NCBI GenBank assembly: GCA_947172415.1
Contig: OX359189.1
Location: 8,880,501 to 8,944,500 of the forward strand
Reading direction: 5' to 3'
Source: Chondrosia reniformis
Lineage: Eukaryota > Porifera > Demospongiae > Chondrillida > Chondrillidae
DNA: 64,000 bases
The translations under genes and the position numbers were made by a program. Of this stretch, positions 11,473 through 24,518 are shown in pieces (the stretch's first letter is position 1; each line of letters opens with the position of its first letter). The notes under the pieces are model-generated. The model had not been told where the DNA came from and did no database searches. It worked only from the letters and a program-made list of their open reading frames with translations.

Positions 11473-14313
11473 TTATAGGTTAGCATAAGTTTGCAAGTTC
11501 TCATTCTTATTCCTCTCAATACACACATAAGCAGGATTTTTCTCCATGTTAATGTCTACAGATCCACTGACAGTCTTTTCTTCTTGAGAAGCTAAAACAA
11601 GTTATCATAATGTAATTCAATAATGGTCTATACAGATTACATGCATGCATTCCTATTCTTATATGTTATATTTACCCTTGGAATTTGAAGAGTTCCCTAG
11701 ATCTGTTTTTCTTTTCTTCTTCACACAGAGACATCTAATGCATGTAACTGTTGAGATGCTCACACTTACTATCAACAATAAAGTTACAACACCAAAAGCT
11801 ATAATCCATTCCTTAGAATAACCTGTATGTTGAAAACTATACTCATTTACAACTTTAACTCTATCACTGCAATATTATATGAATGGATAAAGGATGTGTT
11901 ATAAATTCATCTCACATGAATGAAGTGATGATTCCTCCTTTGTGACTACAATTACATGTCTATGAGTAACTATATTCGGAGTCTCGTCACAAAAAGCTAA
12001 AATTCCAATCTCATAAGATGTACCAGGAGTAAGACCTTCAATAGTGTAGGATGTTTCAGTAGTGGTTGTATTCCTCAAACTAGATCCATCTCCACTCTGT
12101 TGCCATGTTACCTCATACATGAAGGTACAGTTCTCAAAACACTCATCACTGTGGGACCACATCAGGGAGATACTTGTATCAGAAGGGATGGATGTGAGTG
12201 AGGTTGGAGGAAGGGGAGACTCTGAAGGAATATTACCTATAAAGGAATATTAGTATACATACAGTGTGTTAGTTGATAAAATACATAAAATGTTAATAAT
12301 CTCGGCAAAAACACACTCACCTCTAACTCTCAAGGTCACAGATTCACTCTCCTCCATACTACCATCAGCATACACAACAGCACAAGAGTAGTTAGCCTCT
12401 CCATTGAAGAAGACACTCTTTCTTGTTGTCACGCTCACAACTGTCTCAGTATTACTCTGGGATACAACCATATGGTATGTATCAGGTAGATCAATCCTCT
12501 CTCCATCCTTCATCCACACTACAGGACTGGTCTGACTGAAGATGGGTCCACTTGATGTAGTATCAGTTATATCATGATGGTGACAGGTGAGTTGGACTTG
12601 TCTGTCGTAATTATAACAGACTGGGCCAGCAGTAACTGCTAGTTTGATCATAACTACATACAGTATATTATTATTTATTATAAACATATTATTACTGTGC
12701 CCAAGGCAAATCAAAAGAAATAGCCCACCACTATTAGGTTAAGGGGCTGCACTAGGCATGTATAAACCATCGCTTCTTGCAAGGCTACCAAGCCGTCCAC
12801 CCAGGTGCACAGTCTAATTAACTGACTGGGAGCAGGCCATCGCCGATGCTACCACGCCTAACTACCCACCCAACTAACAACAGAACAGTAAATTAAAAAA
12901 GGATCCAGTTCTGAGTTTAGTCTGAGGTTAAACAATTAACCAATTAGTGTATGCAATACACACACATACATGGAGAATTAATAATAAATATATTTAGATG
13001 ATTATGAACATAGTACTGAGGAAATGATGTAAATATGCAAGGGAGGAAGCCGTGGGGGAAGGTGCCAGAACATTATAACTTTCTCATTCTTTCTGCAATT
13101 TTTATCCGATTTTAGTATTACAGCAAGCTTCTCGTAATATAATAAATAAAATATACAATAAGAGATTTTTGGTTTCTAAAGTTCGAGTTAGTATATGAAT
13201 AAGCTTAAAAAGAAAGTTGATGAATAGCTAATTTAGGAAAGTCTACATTTGGAATTGAAACTTGTTTGTACAAAACCTGTCAAGGCATTTCTGTATGAAT
13301 GTAAAAAACAATAACTTCGATATACGTACATGTTAAATTTTATTTAACATGTAAAATAACTAGTACATAACTTATAACATGCTATATCTATACGTTCCTA
13401 AATTTCTGACTTACTCAATGTAGTGATGTCCATCCACAGTGGATCACTAAACACTTCAGTGTTGTTAATGGAGTGTGCACTTATACCTACTCTGTAGGTA
13501 CTATTTGATTTCAAATCTCTAATTGCTATCTCAGTAGAGTTGAAGATGTACAGTTTCTGAGGTACCAGTAGTGATTTATTGACTATCTGATACAAGTTGA
13601 CTTGGAAAACAAATACATGATGTCTATAGCACTCTTGATCTGGTTTATGTTCAACCTCTAAATGAATCTGATTTGATTTTGGCTGTTGTGAAATAACTTT
13701 TGGAAGTTGTACTTCTGCATGTTTCAAGAATTTAACAATTGAGACAAATGTATATATATATATATATATATATATACGTACATTGCGTTAAATTAATCAA
13801 GACACTAACCGACTGTATCAACCACTACTTCATTGCTGTAGTCTCTAACTGATGTATCAATAATTAGAGTGTAACATTTGAAGATCCACACTTTATTCAT
13901 AAAAGTAACACTGGTCAAGTTAATATCAACAATTTCATAAGTTCTTTCATAGCGACTATACTCATCATTCGTAGTAAATCTTGTTCTATTTCTCTCCCAA
14001 ACCACAGTTAGAGATCCAGCATTAAAAGGATGAGAACAATTTAATTGGAATACTTGACCCAGACAGAGTAATTTAGAGGGACCCTTAAGAGTGACAGCTA
14101 CAACACCTATATACGTACATTATAGGAAGCATTACGACACAGACCAAATTATGTTTTATCATATATCAAGAATTGAATGCGTGTGTCAAAAGAATGTGAA
14201 TTGCGAGTTTATCCCAATATACGGTATATATATACAAACAAAACCTTTAATTTACCTGTCAGTGAATAATATAAATACAGAATTCCACAAACAGTACTGA
14301 CTGTTCTTGACAT
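11473..14313 (-). CDS. R1: Ig-FN3-Ig-FN3 transmembrane receptor with ITAM-like tail
   Basis: Exons 14313-14256, 14097-13810, 13714-13415, 12653-12321, 12236-11916, 11822-11676 and 11591-11473 all join in phase 1 and give 521 residues. In order they encode a signal peptide, Ig1 (QLNCSHPF, VVWERN, FKCYT), FN3 (LKSNSTYRVGISA), Ig2 (QLTCHHHD, VVWMKDGE, NYSCAVVY), FN3 (LMWSHSDE, LTPGTSYEIG), a transmembrane helix (WIIAFGVVTLLLIVSVSIS) with basic stop-transfer, and a 39-residue tail. The tail ends NPAYVCI, ten residues, then YANL and the stop: two YxxI/L boxes spaced like an ITAM, the first inside NPxY. The predicted role is ligand-binding receptor coupled to tyrosine-kinase signalling; ligand unknown. 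Ig2 and the second FN3 are nearly identical at DNA level to those of R3 and R5. Confidence 0.88.
12720..13414. other. Intron of R1 with a GC-richer insertion
   Basis: This intron between the first FN3 and second Ig exons is the longest in R1. At 12725-12885 it holds a compact GC-richer stretch (AGGCTACCAAGCCGTCC, GCCATCGCCGATGCTACCACG) unlike the flanks, probably an old repeat insertion. No exon is seen. Confidence 0.4.
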
Positions 14314-15489
14314 TATCAGATAAAGTTCCACTTCTAAATATTAACTTTTAGTAGAGAAAAGGAAAGCAGCAGATAGAATGAAATGAATAGAACTACAATT
14401 AAACACTGTTTTCAATTGTCATTATTAGTAACTTTTTACATTTGGAAAATGAAATGTATATGTATATACGTATATAATATATATAAAGACTGTATATTTT
14501 GCATGGAACCTTTTTAATTATATACATGCAGGCAGAGAGAGAGGAAGAGAGAAGAGAGAAAAATCACATACAAATAAAGTATGCGTACATATCAAGACGA
14601 GAAGTATATATGTATACCATATCTGAAATGTTTTAAGTCATTACACCCATTGGCTTTTATTATTTAAATTAATATATTATATTCAGTGTGTAGCCTTTCC
14701 CATTAATTCCATCCCCCATCAACAATAACAAGCATATAGTCCATGCATACATAATTTGTAAATGTAATTATCAAGAAAATGATCATGAAAACCCTTCTAC
14801 TCACCTAATCAAAATCAGACTACCTTGTCAATGATGCAAATTTGAAATGACGCAAATATAAATGGAATAACGTATACCTATTTAAGATGTAAAAGAACTA
14901 TTACTAGCAATGAAAAACCTTTGAAAATGCTGTGAATTTCAACAGCCTGCGGAATTTAACCGTTAATTTTTACATCCCTGTAAAACCATGTTACACCCTG
15001 TGAATTGTTAAATTTCATGTCAATTTCACATGGCAAAAAGCACAGGGTCCCCCAGTTTCACAGGATGTCAAATATATTTTAACAGGGTTGATATCAATTT
15101 TTCACAGGGTAGGACAAAATTAACAGGGTTTTATATAACAGGATGTGAAATGTAACTTTTCACTGGTTAATCACAGGGTTTTCACGGATTACCATTTGCT
15201 AGTGTAGGTATACGTATGTTTATATAGTTCAAAACTGAAAAAATAACTAAGGTTAAATGATCTATAAAGCCTTGTGAATGAAAGCAAAAAATACAGCAGT
15301 TTTTCACTTGTCTCCTCAGCAAACTACACAGAAAGAAAAACAGATCAGCCTGCATGTATACAGCATGATAGTTAATACATACTATGGGAAAGTGACTCTG
15401 GATATTTAAAGGTTATAAATGTTTCTACAAATGCACTAGTTGTGTAAAAATACGTAAATAAAGCTTATCCTAAATTAATTTAAACATGC
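14314..15489. other. Intergenic between R1 and R2; CAGGGT-rich foldback repeat
   Basis: Mostly AT-rich. From about 14975 to 15190 the words ACAGGGT, CACAGGGT and ACAGGATG recur about eight times, preceded by their complements ACCCTGT at about 14995. It behaves like a small degenerate foldback repeat. The R1 promoter must lie here, but no clear site is visible. Confidence 0.45.
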
Positions 15490-16263
15490 CTAGCTCTGTG
15501 TCTGTACTGTTGTGATGTGTGAATGGAACTTGTCCGTCCACAGTGGATCACTGAATACTTCAGTGCTGTTAATGGATTTTGCACTTATGCCTACTTTGTA
15601 GGTACTATTGGATTTCAAATCTCTAATTGCTATCTCAGTAGAGTTGAAGATGTACATTTGTTGAGGTACCAGTAGTGATTTATTGACTATCTGATACAAG
15701 TTGACTTGGAAATTGAATATCTGATGTCTGTAACACTCCTGATCTGATTTATGTTCAACCTCTAAATGAATGACTCTTGGAATCTGCACTTGTTCAACAA
15801 CTACAATAATGTAAATATATTGTTAATGTTGTTATAATGAAAATACGCTCACCAACTGTATCAATCACTACTTCATTGCTGTATTCTCTAACTGTTGTGT
15901 CAATATGTAGAGTGTAACACCTGTACATCCACACTTTATCATTAAAGGTATCTCTGGTTACATGAACATTAGCAATAATATAGGAATGTTCAAGTTTCCC
16001 CTGAATAACAATTCTTGTTCTGTTTCTCTCCCAACCCACAGTTAGAGATCCATCATTAAAAGGATGAGAACAATTTAATTGGATTACTTGCCTAAGACAA
16101 GGTGCTGTATGAGGATCTTGAAGATGGACAGCTATAACTGTTTTAATTGAAAACAGGAAAAATGGCCATGGATACAGAGCTGAGGCTTTTACAGTCATAT
16201 AAAACTCTTACCTGTGTAACAAAAGGACAGAATTTCACAAACACCAACTATTCTGGATACCAT
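15490..16263 (-). CDS. R2: short secreted Ig-FN3 relative of R1
   Basis: Exons 16263-16212 (signal peptide), 16131-15853 (Ig: QLNCSHPF, WERNRTR, YRCYT) and 15800-15490 (FN3: LEVEHKSDQECYRH, LKSNSTYKVGIS) join in phase 1 and close with TAG after 213 residues. In R1 the equivalent FN3 exon ends with a GTAAGT donor. Here a small insertion and substitutions remove the donor, and the frame runs to a stop. No second Ig, second FN3, transmembrane or tail exon is found before R1. The predicted product is therefore soluble. It could be a decoy or simply a 3'-truncated copy. Confidence 0.75.
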
Positions 16264-17304
16264 CGATCGCCAGAGAAGTTTCAACTGGTATATACTGTAT
16301 GCTATTCATATATATAACACATGCATGTTGAATAGTATATACGTATATATATATATATAATTAATACAGTACAGTATATTAGTACATAAGTATATAATCA
16401 TTAAAATACATGTAATTTTTGAAACTGCATACAAGTTAGGGCTGAAATTGAATTATTGAATATGTATATATATATCTATCAGAAAGTGAAATATTTTGAA
16501 ACAATATATCAACTAAGTGTTTACTTCTTTTCTGTATACTGTACGTACATAAGTGTGTGAAAGAAGAAAACTACGTATATACATACACCATGTACTCTGA
16601 TAATACTACATATTATCAGAGAAATCATAAATCTTTCCACTATATACGTACGTACATATACATAGGTACGAATGTACGTACATGTAGGCATACAGTATGT
16701 GTATTATCATATACTTGGGTGAAAAGCTGGAGTTAACATAATCAATTACAAACCAATTTCTAAACATGTATACATATATATATATAATATAAGTATGTTC
16801 ATATCTATCAGTTAAAGAAATGGTTTGCGGTTAAGGAGATATAACTTGAAACGTCCAAATATAGATATTAGCATGCAACCTCAGAAAACTACACAACAAC
16901 AAGGAAATTGGTGAGAATACAATACTTTAAGATGTACATATTAAGTAAGGATGCATTAATATGTAGCTTCAGGCACACAATTGTGTCATTCTAATATACT
17001 GCATTTACAGTAGCCCGATTTAGGTGGAAAAATTTGTGGTTTACCAAGTTCCTGCTTGTAAACAAATTGATCGAGTTAATGAAGAAAAGGATCATTCAAG
17101 TGTATTTACACTACCCAATCACATCTAAAGGCCCAGTCCACTTGCAGATGGTCCAGTCCGTGTCAGATTATGCGTCTTCATCTGGGCTGGCTGGCTAATA
17201 ACACTATAACTATACTAGCCCACATAAACTAGGCTAGTATAAATGGGGGTAATAGACACTATAATGGAGTGTGAAAAACAAATATGGTCTATCCTAAATG
17301 AGTT
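16264..17304. other. Intergenic between R2 and R3
   Basis: AT-rich with dense TATATA and ACGTACGTA microsatellite-like words. No exon is supported. It should hold the R2 promoter. Confidence 0.5.
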
Positions 17305-19801
17305 TCAACTAACAGCTCTCTGTGACTTGTTTGTATCTTGTTTAATTTCTGCATAGTTTACAAGTAACAACTCATTTTTCTGGTGACGAGGTTGTTTCTT
17401 CTTAAAAGCTAAAGCAGCATACTGAACTGCATTCTGTATTGAAATAATATCATACGTATGTACTTGTATATACGTATATCTCATTAAAACAACTGTACAC
17501 ACTGTATATATATATATTAAATAATGTTTATATCAGAAAGATCCAACATTACTTCATGATCTCCTAATGTACATTCTCCAGCACTTCTTGTAGGGTCATC
17601 TGTCTCATCTGTCTCATGAGGAGTAGTCTCCCTCTCTGGTGACACATGTCCTGTTTCAGGTGACTCAGTTTTGGGTTGTGGGCTCTTGACTCCATTTTCT
17701 TTCAAGTTGTATACACCCTTTTTTGTTGAACAGAACTTTGTCTTGACAATTATACCAATGACTACTAATAACACAAGTATCAGCAATAAAGAAATGGAAA
17801 CAGACAAAGCAACTGCTAGGACACCAGATCCTGTGATAGAGATATAGTATCAGATCACAAAGTAAAGTATTATAGTTGCACAACAATATGTACTTTGTAC
17901 ATGTACATTACATGCTCTTTATTACTTTTGTACAACTGCATGTAGTCACTCCTATTGTAATCAATTTATTAACCTAACCTGGTAAATGTATTGTAATCAT
18001 TATGACTTTGAATTCACTCCTAATGTTCAAGTTTTCTTTACAATAAGCTCCAACTCCAATCTCATAAGATGTACCAGGAGTAAGACCTTCAATAGTGTAG
18101 GATGTTTCAGTAGTGGTTGTATTCCTCAAACTAGATCCATCTCCTGCACTCTGTTGCCATGTTACCTCATACATGAAGGTACAGTTCTCAAAACACTCAT
18201 CACTGTGGGACCACATCAGGGAGATACTTGTATCAGAAATGATGGATGTGAGTAAGGTTGGAAGAAGGGGAGACTCTGAAGGAATATTAGCTGTAAACAG
18301 TACAAGATATTACACAAGATAAAAGATATTATAGAAGCTAGACAAAATAGGATGATGTGTTATATGTGTACTGTACATGTAAAAGTATGTACTCACCTCT
18401 AACTCTAACAGTCACAGGTTCACTCTCCTCCATACTACCATCAGCATACACAACAGCACAAGAGTAGTTAGCCTCTCCATTGAGGAAGACACTCTTTCTT
18501 GCTGTCACACTCACAACTGTCTCAGTATTACTCTGGGATACAACCATATGGTATGTATCAGGTAGATCAATCCTCTCTCCATCCTTCTTCCACACTACAG
18601 GACTGGTCTGACTGAAGATGGGTCCACTTGATGTAGTATCAGTTATATCATGATGGTGACAGGTGAGTTGGACTTGTCTGTCATAACAGACTGGACCAGC
18701 AATTGAGAGAGAAGTGAGAGGTATTCCTGCAGTATAATAAACATGGTACTCCCGTTGAGCCCCACAATACAAGAGACATTGCTTTAGTATTCAACCAACA
18801 CATGCATACTCATAAAACAACACAACTGTATAGTAATGAAAGTGTACATGAAAGGACAGTAATAATTCACATCAAATTAAAATACTCTTCACTTTCATGT
18901 TTATACTACATATAGTGCACAAGTGACTATAATACAGTTTACAAATACTCACGCATCATCATTATAATACATGACAGTTTGCATATACTCACCAACAGTA
19001 GTGAATTCCAATGACAGTGGTTCACTAACAACATCTTCATTTCCAACACATTCAGCAGTTATGTTAACTTTATATTCCGTATCACTCATCAACCCATCTA
19101 TTACTACAGTATCACTGGAGGGGAAGGTATCATTCTGTAGTTGTGTCACATCAGGTACTCCACTGATCACAGGATACCAGACAACATGATATTGGAAAGT
19201 GTGATGAGAATAACATTCCATATTTGGAGTGTGTTCCATATTATACACAATAGTATTAGATTTAGGTTGTATTGCAGTTACATTCGGAAGAGAGACCTCT
19301 ACATGGAGTTGAAAGATATGCATCATAGAAGTGTGAATATCATTTGAAAATATTATGATATAAATGTATGTTTTACCCCATTACTGAATTTAACTCACCA
19401 ACTGCATCAATCACCACTTCATTGCTGTATTCTCTAACTGCTGTGTCAAGATTTAGAGTGTAACATCTGTAGATCCACACCTTATCATTAAAGGTATCTC
19501 TGGTCACAGGAATATTAGCAATTATATAGGTTTGTTCAAGTTTTCCCTGAATAACAGTTCTTGTTCTGTTTCTCTCCCAAACCACAGTTAGAGATCCATC
19601 ATTAAAAGGATGAGAACAATTTAATTGGATTACTTGACTCAGACAAGGTGCTTTATGAGGACCTTGAAGATGGACAGCTACAGCAACTATTTAATTAAGA
19701 GAATGAATTGGACACAGATCACAAATATTATTTTAAAAATGTTTACCTGAATTATAATAAAAGGACAGAATTACACATATGCCAACTGTCCCTAGCGACA
19801 T
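17305..19801 (-). CDS. R3: Ig-FN3-Ig-FN3 receptor with two alternative tails, one ITIM-like
   Basis: Exons 19801-19747, 19677-19399, 19298-18993, 18726-18397, 18290-17979 and 17830-17517 join in phase 1 (531 residues): signal peptide, Ig1, FN3, Ig2, FN3, then transmembrane helix (ISLLLILVLLVVIGIIV) and an acidic Ser/Thr/Glu-rich tail in one exon. A further 3' exon at 17426-17305 has acceptor GAATGCAG, an open frame in the matching phase and a stop. It can join to an internal donor, AAG G|GTGTAT after base 17717, giving 505 residues. That alternative tail contains VQYAAL and, 22 residues later, VNYAEI, both fitting the ITIM consensus (V/I/L)xYxx(L/I/V). The main model is firm; use of the alternative exon is inferred from splice sites and phase. 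Confidence 0.85.
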
Positions 19802-20250
19802 TAGACAATCTTCTACTTTACAGAAAGAGAAAGTGAAACCTATATATAGAACCGCAGAAAATACATAGTTAAATTTTAAATGTATATAAATTATTATAAT
19901 ACCGTTAATCTTCTAAAAATTCGAAATTCTAATTTTTGCAAATATTTCGCGACCTTGCACTGAAACGCTCTAAAAATTCGAATTCGCGAACTCTAAAGTT
20001 CATGAATGCCCTCTAATTTCGGCACGCACATGTAACGGGCATTGCATAATACCTATATAAGGTAAGTCAGGGTAATTCCGGAAACGAGCAACATATATGC
20101 TTGTAGGCTGAAGACTACAGGATTAAGTTAAATTTTGTTTTAATATTCGGGCTTACCTTGACTCGCTCTCAAGTTCGAGACCTAAAACTGCGCAAAACGA
20201 ACTACACAAAAGTTGACGCGATGCCATTTAGAAGCTGAGTATGTACGCCA
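19802..20250. other. Intergenic, upstream of R3
   Basis: Contains words such as AAAAATTCGAATTCGCGAAC and CGCGACC, unusual in CpG content. No exon is seen. The R3 promoter should lie in the first few hundred bases. Confidence 0.4.
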
Positions 20251-20254
20251 TTGC

Positions 20255-21571
20255 GATCCTGCCCCTGATCCTGGAACTAGAGAATCTATCTAAACAAATA
20301 TGGTTTGCTAATGATGCTGCTGCTGCTGAAAGACTGCAAGCAATGAAGCACATGGGACAGGATTGTTGAAAGAGGACCAAAATATGACTACTTTGTGAAT
20401 CCATTAAAAACCTGGATGGTGGTCAAGGAAAGTCATCTGGAGTTCGCCAGGACTACTTTCAGTGACAGTGGAGTTCATATCACAATTGATGGAAGGACAT
20501 ATCTGGGATCCTTTATTGGATCAGATGATATGAAAGATTCATTTGTGCAAACCAAAGTCAAGAGCTGGATAGCAGAGCTTGAGAAACTTACCTCGTTTGC
20601 CAACACTCAACCTCATGCTGCATTCTGTGCCTTCACTCATGGAATTGTGAACAAGTGGAGGTACCTGCTCAGGACTACTGGACAGATCGAAGATAGCATA
20701 CAACCTTTGGAAGATGCTATCAGACACAAGTTTATCCCTGCAGTAACAGGACGCTCGGGATTTAGCGAGAATGAACGACAGGTAGTCTCACTTCCAGCAA
20801 GGATAGGGGGCCTCAACATTTGTATACCAAAAGAATTGGCCAAGGATGAGTATGTGAACTCACACACTGCAACGGAACCCTAGTCCGTGCTGTCTCTGAG
20901 CAGAGGAGAGTGAAAATGGATGGCATCTGCCCAATATGCCGAAAATATGTGTGTGTGGTAAGAATCTGACAGTTGAGCATGCCTCACCTGCCCCACTGGA
21001 GGAATGCCAACGTTGCAACACAATAAAATAAGAGACCTTACCGCGGATCTCATGACTGAAGTATGTCACAATGTGTGCACAGAGCCTGAACTGCAACCCC
21101 CGTTAGGGGAAGTGTTGCATGGACGATCGGCCAACTGTCAAGATTCTGGAGGGATTCTGGGAGAGATCCCGGGATGCATTTTATGACGTGAGGGTGTTTA
21201 ACCCATTCGCAACTCAGAACTGCTCCCAAAGCCTCTCTGCCACATACCAATGCCATGAAAGAGAAAAACGAAGAAGCTATGAGCAACGCATCCGTGAAAT
21301 TGAACATGGTTCCTTCACTCCACATGTTTTTGCAGCTACAGGTGGAATGGGAAAGGCAGCTCACATGACATACAAGAGATGGGTGTCATTGCTGGCAACG
21401 AAGCGTGATCAGCTGTACAGTCAAATGATGAACACTATTAGAAGCATGATCAACTTCTCATTACTAAAATCACAAATCAGATGTATCAGAGGATCCAGAT
21501 CATCAACTGGTCATGCTATCAAGACCCCAATCAATGTGATCGCCAGTGAGGGGCGTGTCCCCTCTATCTAA
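20255..21571 (+). mobile_element. Dead non-LTR-type retrotransposon, RT end plus C-terminal domain
   Basis: Conceptual translation in several frames matches the C-terminal half of an invertebrate reverse-transcriptase polyprotein. It has a palm block where the usual YADD reads FANDA (about 20306-20320), then a thumb-like region (GPKYDYFVNPLKTWMVVKES, LPARIGGLNI) at 20370-20882. After stops and a frame change comes a second domain, 21119-21571 (ILEGFWERSRDAFYDVRVFN, CIRGSRSSTG), of the kind that carries a restriction-like endonuclease in such elements. The catalytic Asp pair is altered and frames are broken, so it cannot be active. The 5' part is missing. Confidence 0.75.
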
Positions 21572-21671
21572 TTTTTAGAATGAATATGACAATGTATATC
21601 CATCCTGTATTAATAATTTCCTGTAATATAATCTTTATAATTATCAATTATACTTATTTGAAAAAAAAAAA

Positions 21672-21731
21672 CAAATAGTTCGAGTTTAAAAACTCGTGGG
21701 GCTGCCGCCCCCGAATTAACTCGAACTACTT
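21672..21731. repeat. Short foldback element (AGTTCGAGTTT family)
   Basis: AGTTCGAGTTT at 21677 and its complement near 21717-21730 flank a GC-rich hairpin (GGGGCTGCCGCCCCC). A related copy lies at 43288-43352, with ACTCGTGGGGCGCTTGGCGC in the centre. The two share arm and loop architecture while the stem sequence differs compensatorily. Confidence 0.7.
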
Positions 21732-22320
21732 GGCCGCATTGTTGGGCTTAATATATATATTCTTAATCCTAACGATTGAGGACGCTTAAGTGTCCTGAAC
21801 ATTATAAATAGCGACAGAAAAGCTTCGTTAACTAAAGCTTCCTGAACGCCGCCATTTGCAAAACGATGTATTGACGTATAAATTAAGAGTTGCGTATCAA
21901 CCCGTATTATATATATATATCTTTCTGTAACATGAAGCCTAAAAATTTGAAACTAACGTCCTGCGTATTTGCGGTTTTTACCGGAAACTTCGTTGTTCGG
22001 TTGGCGGGAACGTTTGAATTCCTCAGCGAGTATATTATTATTTTTTATTATTATTTTACTCAGGAATGTCCCTTCAGCTCACAGCTGGTCTATCAGGGAG
22101 TCCTGTAATTATAAACATCATGCAAACATCATACATATAATTGTAAATCAGTTAGTAATCAGTCAGTAATCAGTTTGGGCAGGTGTTGATGGTAGGGGGT
22201 GCCACTTTTTCTTTCTTTTTCTTTACTGCCCTGGAGGTGAGCCCTGACCATCCCATTGCTTTGTAATCTGTAATCTTCAAACATAGCTTCCAGGCCACCA
22301 GCACCCCCAACTGCACGGTA
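21732..22320. other. Intergenic
   Basis: No exon is supported. Shares a few words with the flank of the second foldback copy at 43.3-43.6 kb, so both may belong to one longer repeat. Confidence 0.35.
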
Positions 22321-22329
22321 ATTTGATTA

Positions 22330-22845
22330 TCACCTCTGGGACATGCCTAAATGATCAGCTAGATGCTGCATTGAAGGAGGTAGCAAGGTTGAAGGGGAAG
22401 GCATCCATAAATGCCATATCAAAGAAATATGGCATTCCAGTGTCCACACTACATGATCACGTAAGGGGTAAAGTTAAGAAGGTAGGGGCAGGAAAACCAA
22501 CAGTGCTGACCTACGTATGCAGAAGAGGAAGAAATAGTGTATTGCTGCCAGGTCTTGCAGGAAATAGAGTTTGGACTGACAAAAGAAATTGTATCCTCCA
22601 TCGTTATCGACTACCTGCACGCACAAGAGAGATCATCCTTTCGCCAGTGGCCGACCCGGATGGGACTGGTGGAGTGGGTTTCTGAAGAGGTGGCCAAATC
22701 TTGTTTCCAGGAAAGCGCAGCACCTCTCCACCAAAAGATCCAGTTCAGTCAACCCCACTACCATCTCTGGCTTCTTCCAGAACATCAAGAGCTTGTACAA
22801 GAAGCTGAAACTCACCAGCTCGTCGGCGATGCGCAGGCGGTAGCC
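22330..22845 (+). mobile_element. pogo/Tigger-like transposase N-terminal relic
   Basis: Three frames together give a pogo-type DNA-binding region. First is a Pipsqueak-type helix-turn-helix (ALKEVARLKGKASINAISKK followed by YGIPVSTLHDHV). Then GAGKPTVLT, a frame change near 22515, and a CENP-B-type region (EEEEIVYCCQVLQEIEFGLT). After a second frame change near 22635 come PFASGRPGWDWWSGFLKRWP and FFQNIKSLY. The catalytic DDE part is absent. The order and motifs are those of Tigger/pogo transposases; two frameshifts make it a fossil. Confidence 0.75.
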
Positions 22846-24518
22846 ATTTTATACCTTCCTAAAAATGGCGTCAGAAACGCCTCTAATTTCGCAAGACGCG
22901 GTATTGGGTATACATATACAGTAATTTTGCCTTAGATAGTATTCGAAATTGAAACAAAATTTAAGAATGGTAAGAGTAAATGGTCTACAACTCCTATGGC
23001 GCTCCCTCTACTGTACACACATCTGTGTATCAATCTATTATTACCTCTCACCAAATTCATATAATTTGGCCATTCTTTATAAGCCATTGGCACAATAAAA
23101 AGATGTTAGACCAATGACGAAGCAGCCGTCATTTGTTACATGCAAGCAAATATAGTCAACATAAGTGAATCACCCTTGCAGATGTGCAAGAGAACACTAC
23201 CAATGTTTCATGTAATATAGTATGCAATTGCTCACATAACTTCTGCATTAATTTGGCGCGCATTTATTCCAATCCCAATGTGAAACGCGAATTCACCGCA
23301 TTTCGAAAACAACTTTTTTTGAAAGGACCGAGAAAACAACTTTTTTGAAAGGACCGAGGAAACGACTTTGCAATCGAATTCTTCAAATCAAATCAAGAGG
23401 TCGCCCTAGGCCTATCAAATGGGGGTCATTACAAAAGGAAAGGTCTCAAGGTGATGAATAGAAACTAAATGATTGTAATGAGTAAAGAATTCAGGGCAGA
23501 AGTAGCTGCTTATAAGACTAAGCCTAAATGCTACATATAGAGAGTGGTTAAACAGAATTCGTATATTCATGTACCTTTTAAGAATATTGTAACAAACAAT
23601 AGAGAGAGACTGCTATATATTAATACACCTACGTATATAGACTGTACATAGCTATGTACCTGAAAGGATGGCCTGCATGGTAACCTTGCAAATAATGATG
23701 GCTTACACATGGCACAGGGCTATATACAATATACGTACCTTGCAAATTTGCAATTGGATCCTCAAGGATTCTACAGAAGAATAAGCTGTATATATCTTGG
23801 TAGGTCCAATGTAAGTCTTGACTTATTTTATAATTGGTTATATAGATATATATACATACATATATCATGTAGCAGACACATGCATATCATGTAACCTGTA
23901 AAACAGACAGCCCTATATTTATAGGTCAGATAAATATCCTAACTGATGTAATGCTTGGGACCAGATGTTGCAATTGGTAACTCATGACATGATAAACTAA
24001 CCTCTTGAAAGGTTAGAAAAACCTTCCCAAAATAAAAAATGACATCACAATGTATGCAGGGATTACATGTCTGCACTGTTGTCTTAATAGATACGTATGC
24101 ATTATACCATACAATAGGCCTACATCAATTTGCAAAAGGCATTCATACAGTTAGGGAGACTTCAAGCCAATAGCAATGTCATTGACCTAGGTATGAGGTT
24201 ATTCATGACTCTTAAGTATATATAGGTACACCCACAATTAGGTAGACCTGAAGGAGCCAAGTATTGTGTGTGAAAACCCCAGAATCCATATACACACACA
24301 CACACACACACGTATATACTTGGGATTTCCCTTTAATAAACAATTGCAATCAGCTAATGGGTAAAGGAAAATTACAGAATATTCAATAAGGACCCTTATA
24401 CTGATACACATTTGACAAATATGAAACAAATCTATATATAATACTATGTAGTTTTGCAATTGAATAGTATACTAGTAGTACTTACGTATATATTAGGTAC
24501 ATTCATTACATACATACA
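22846..24518. other. Intergenic; short repeats
   Basis: No exon is supported. A direct duplication of CTTTTTTGAAAGGACCGA lies at about 23310-23360, a (CA)n microsatellite at 24293-24312, and the segment from about 24190 is a copy of the 3' flank of R1. Confidence 0.5.

Noticed and set aside
21050..21364. Minus-strand 104-codon frame over the retroelement
   Set aside because: The plus-strand reading of the same bases matches a retroelement C-terminal domain; this is its shadow.
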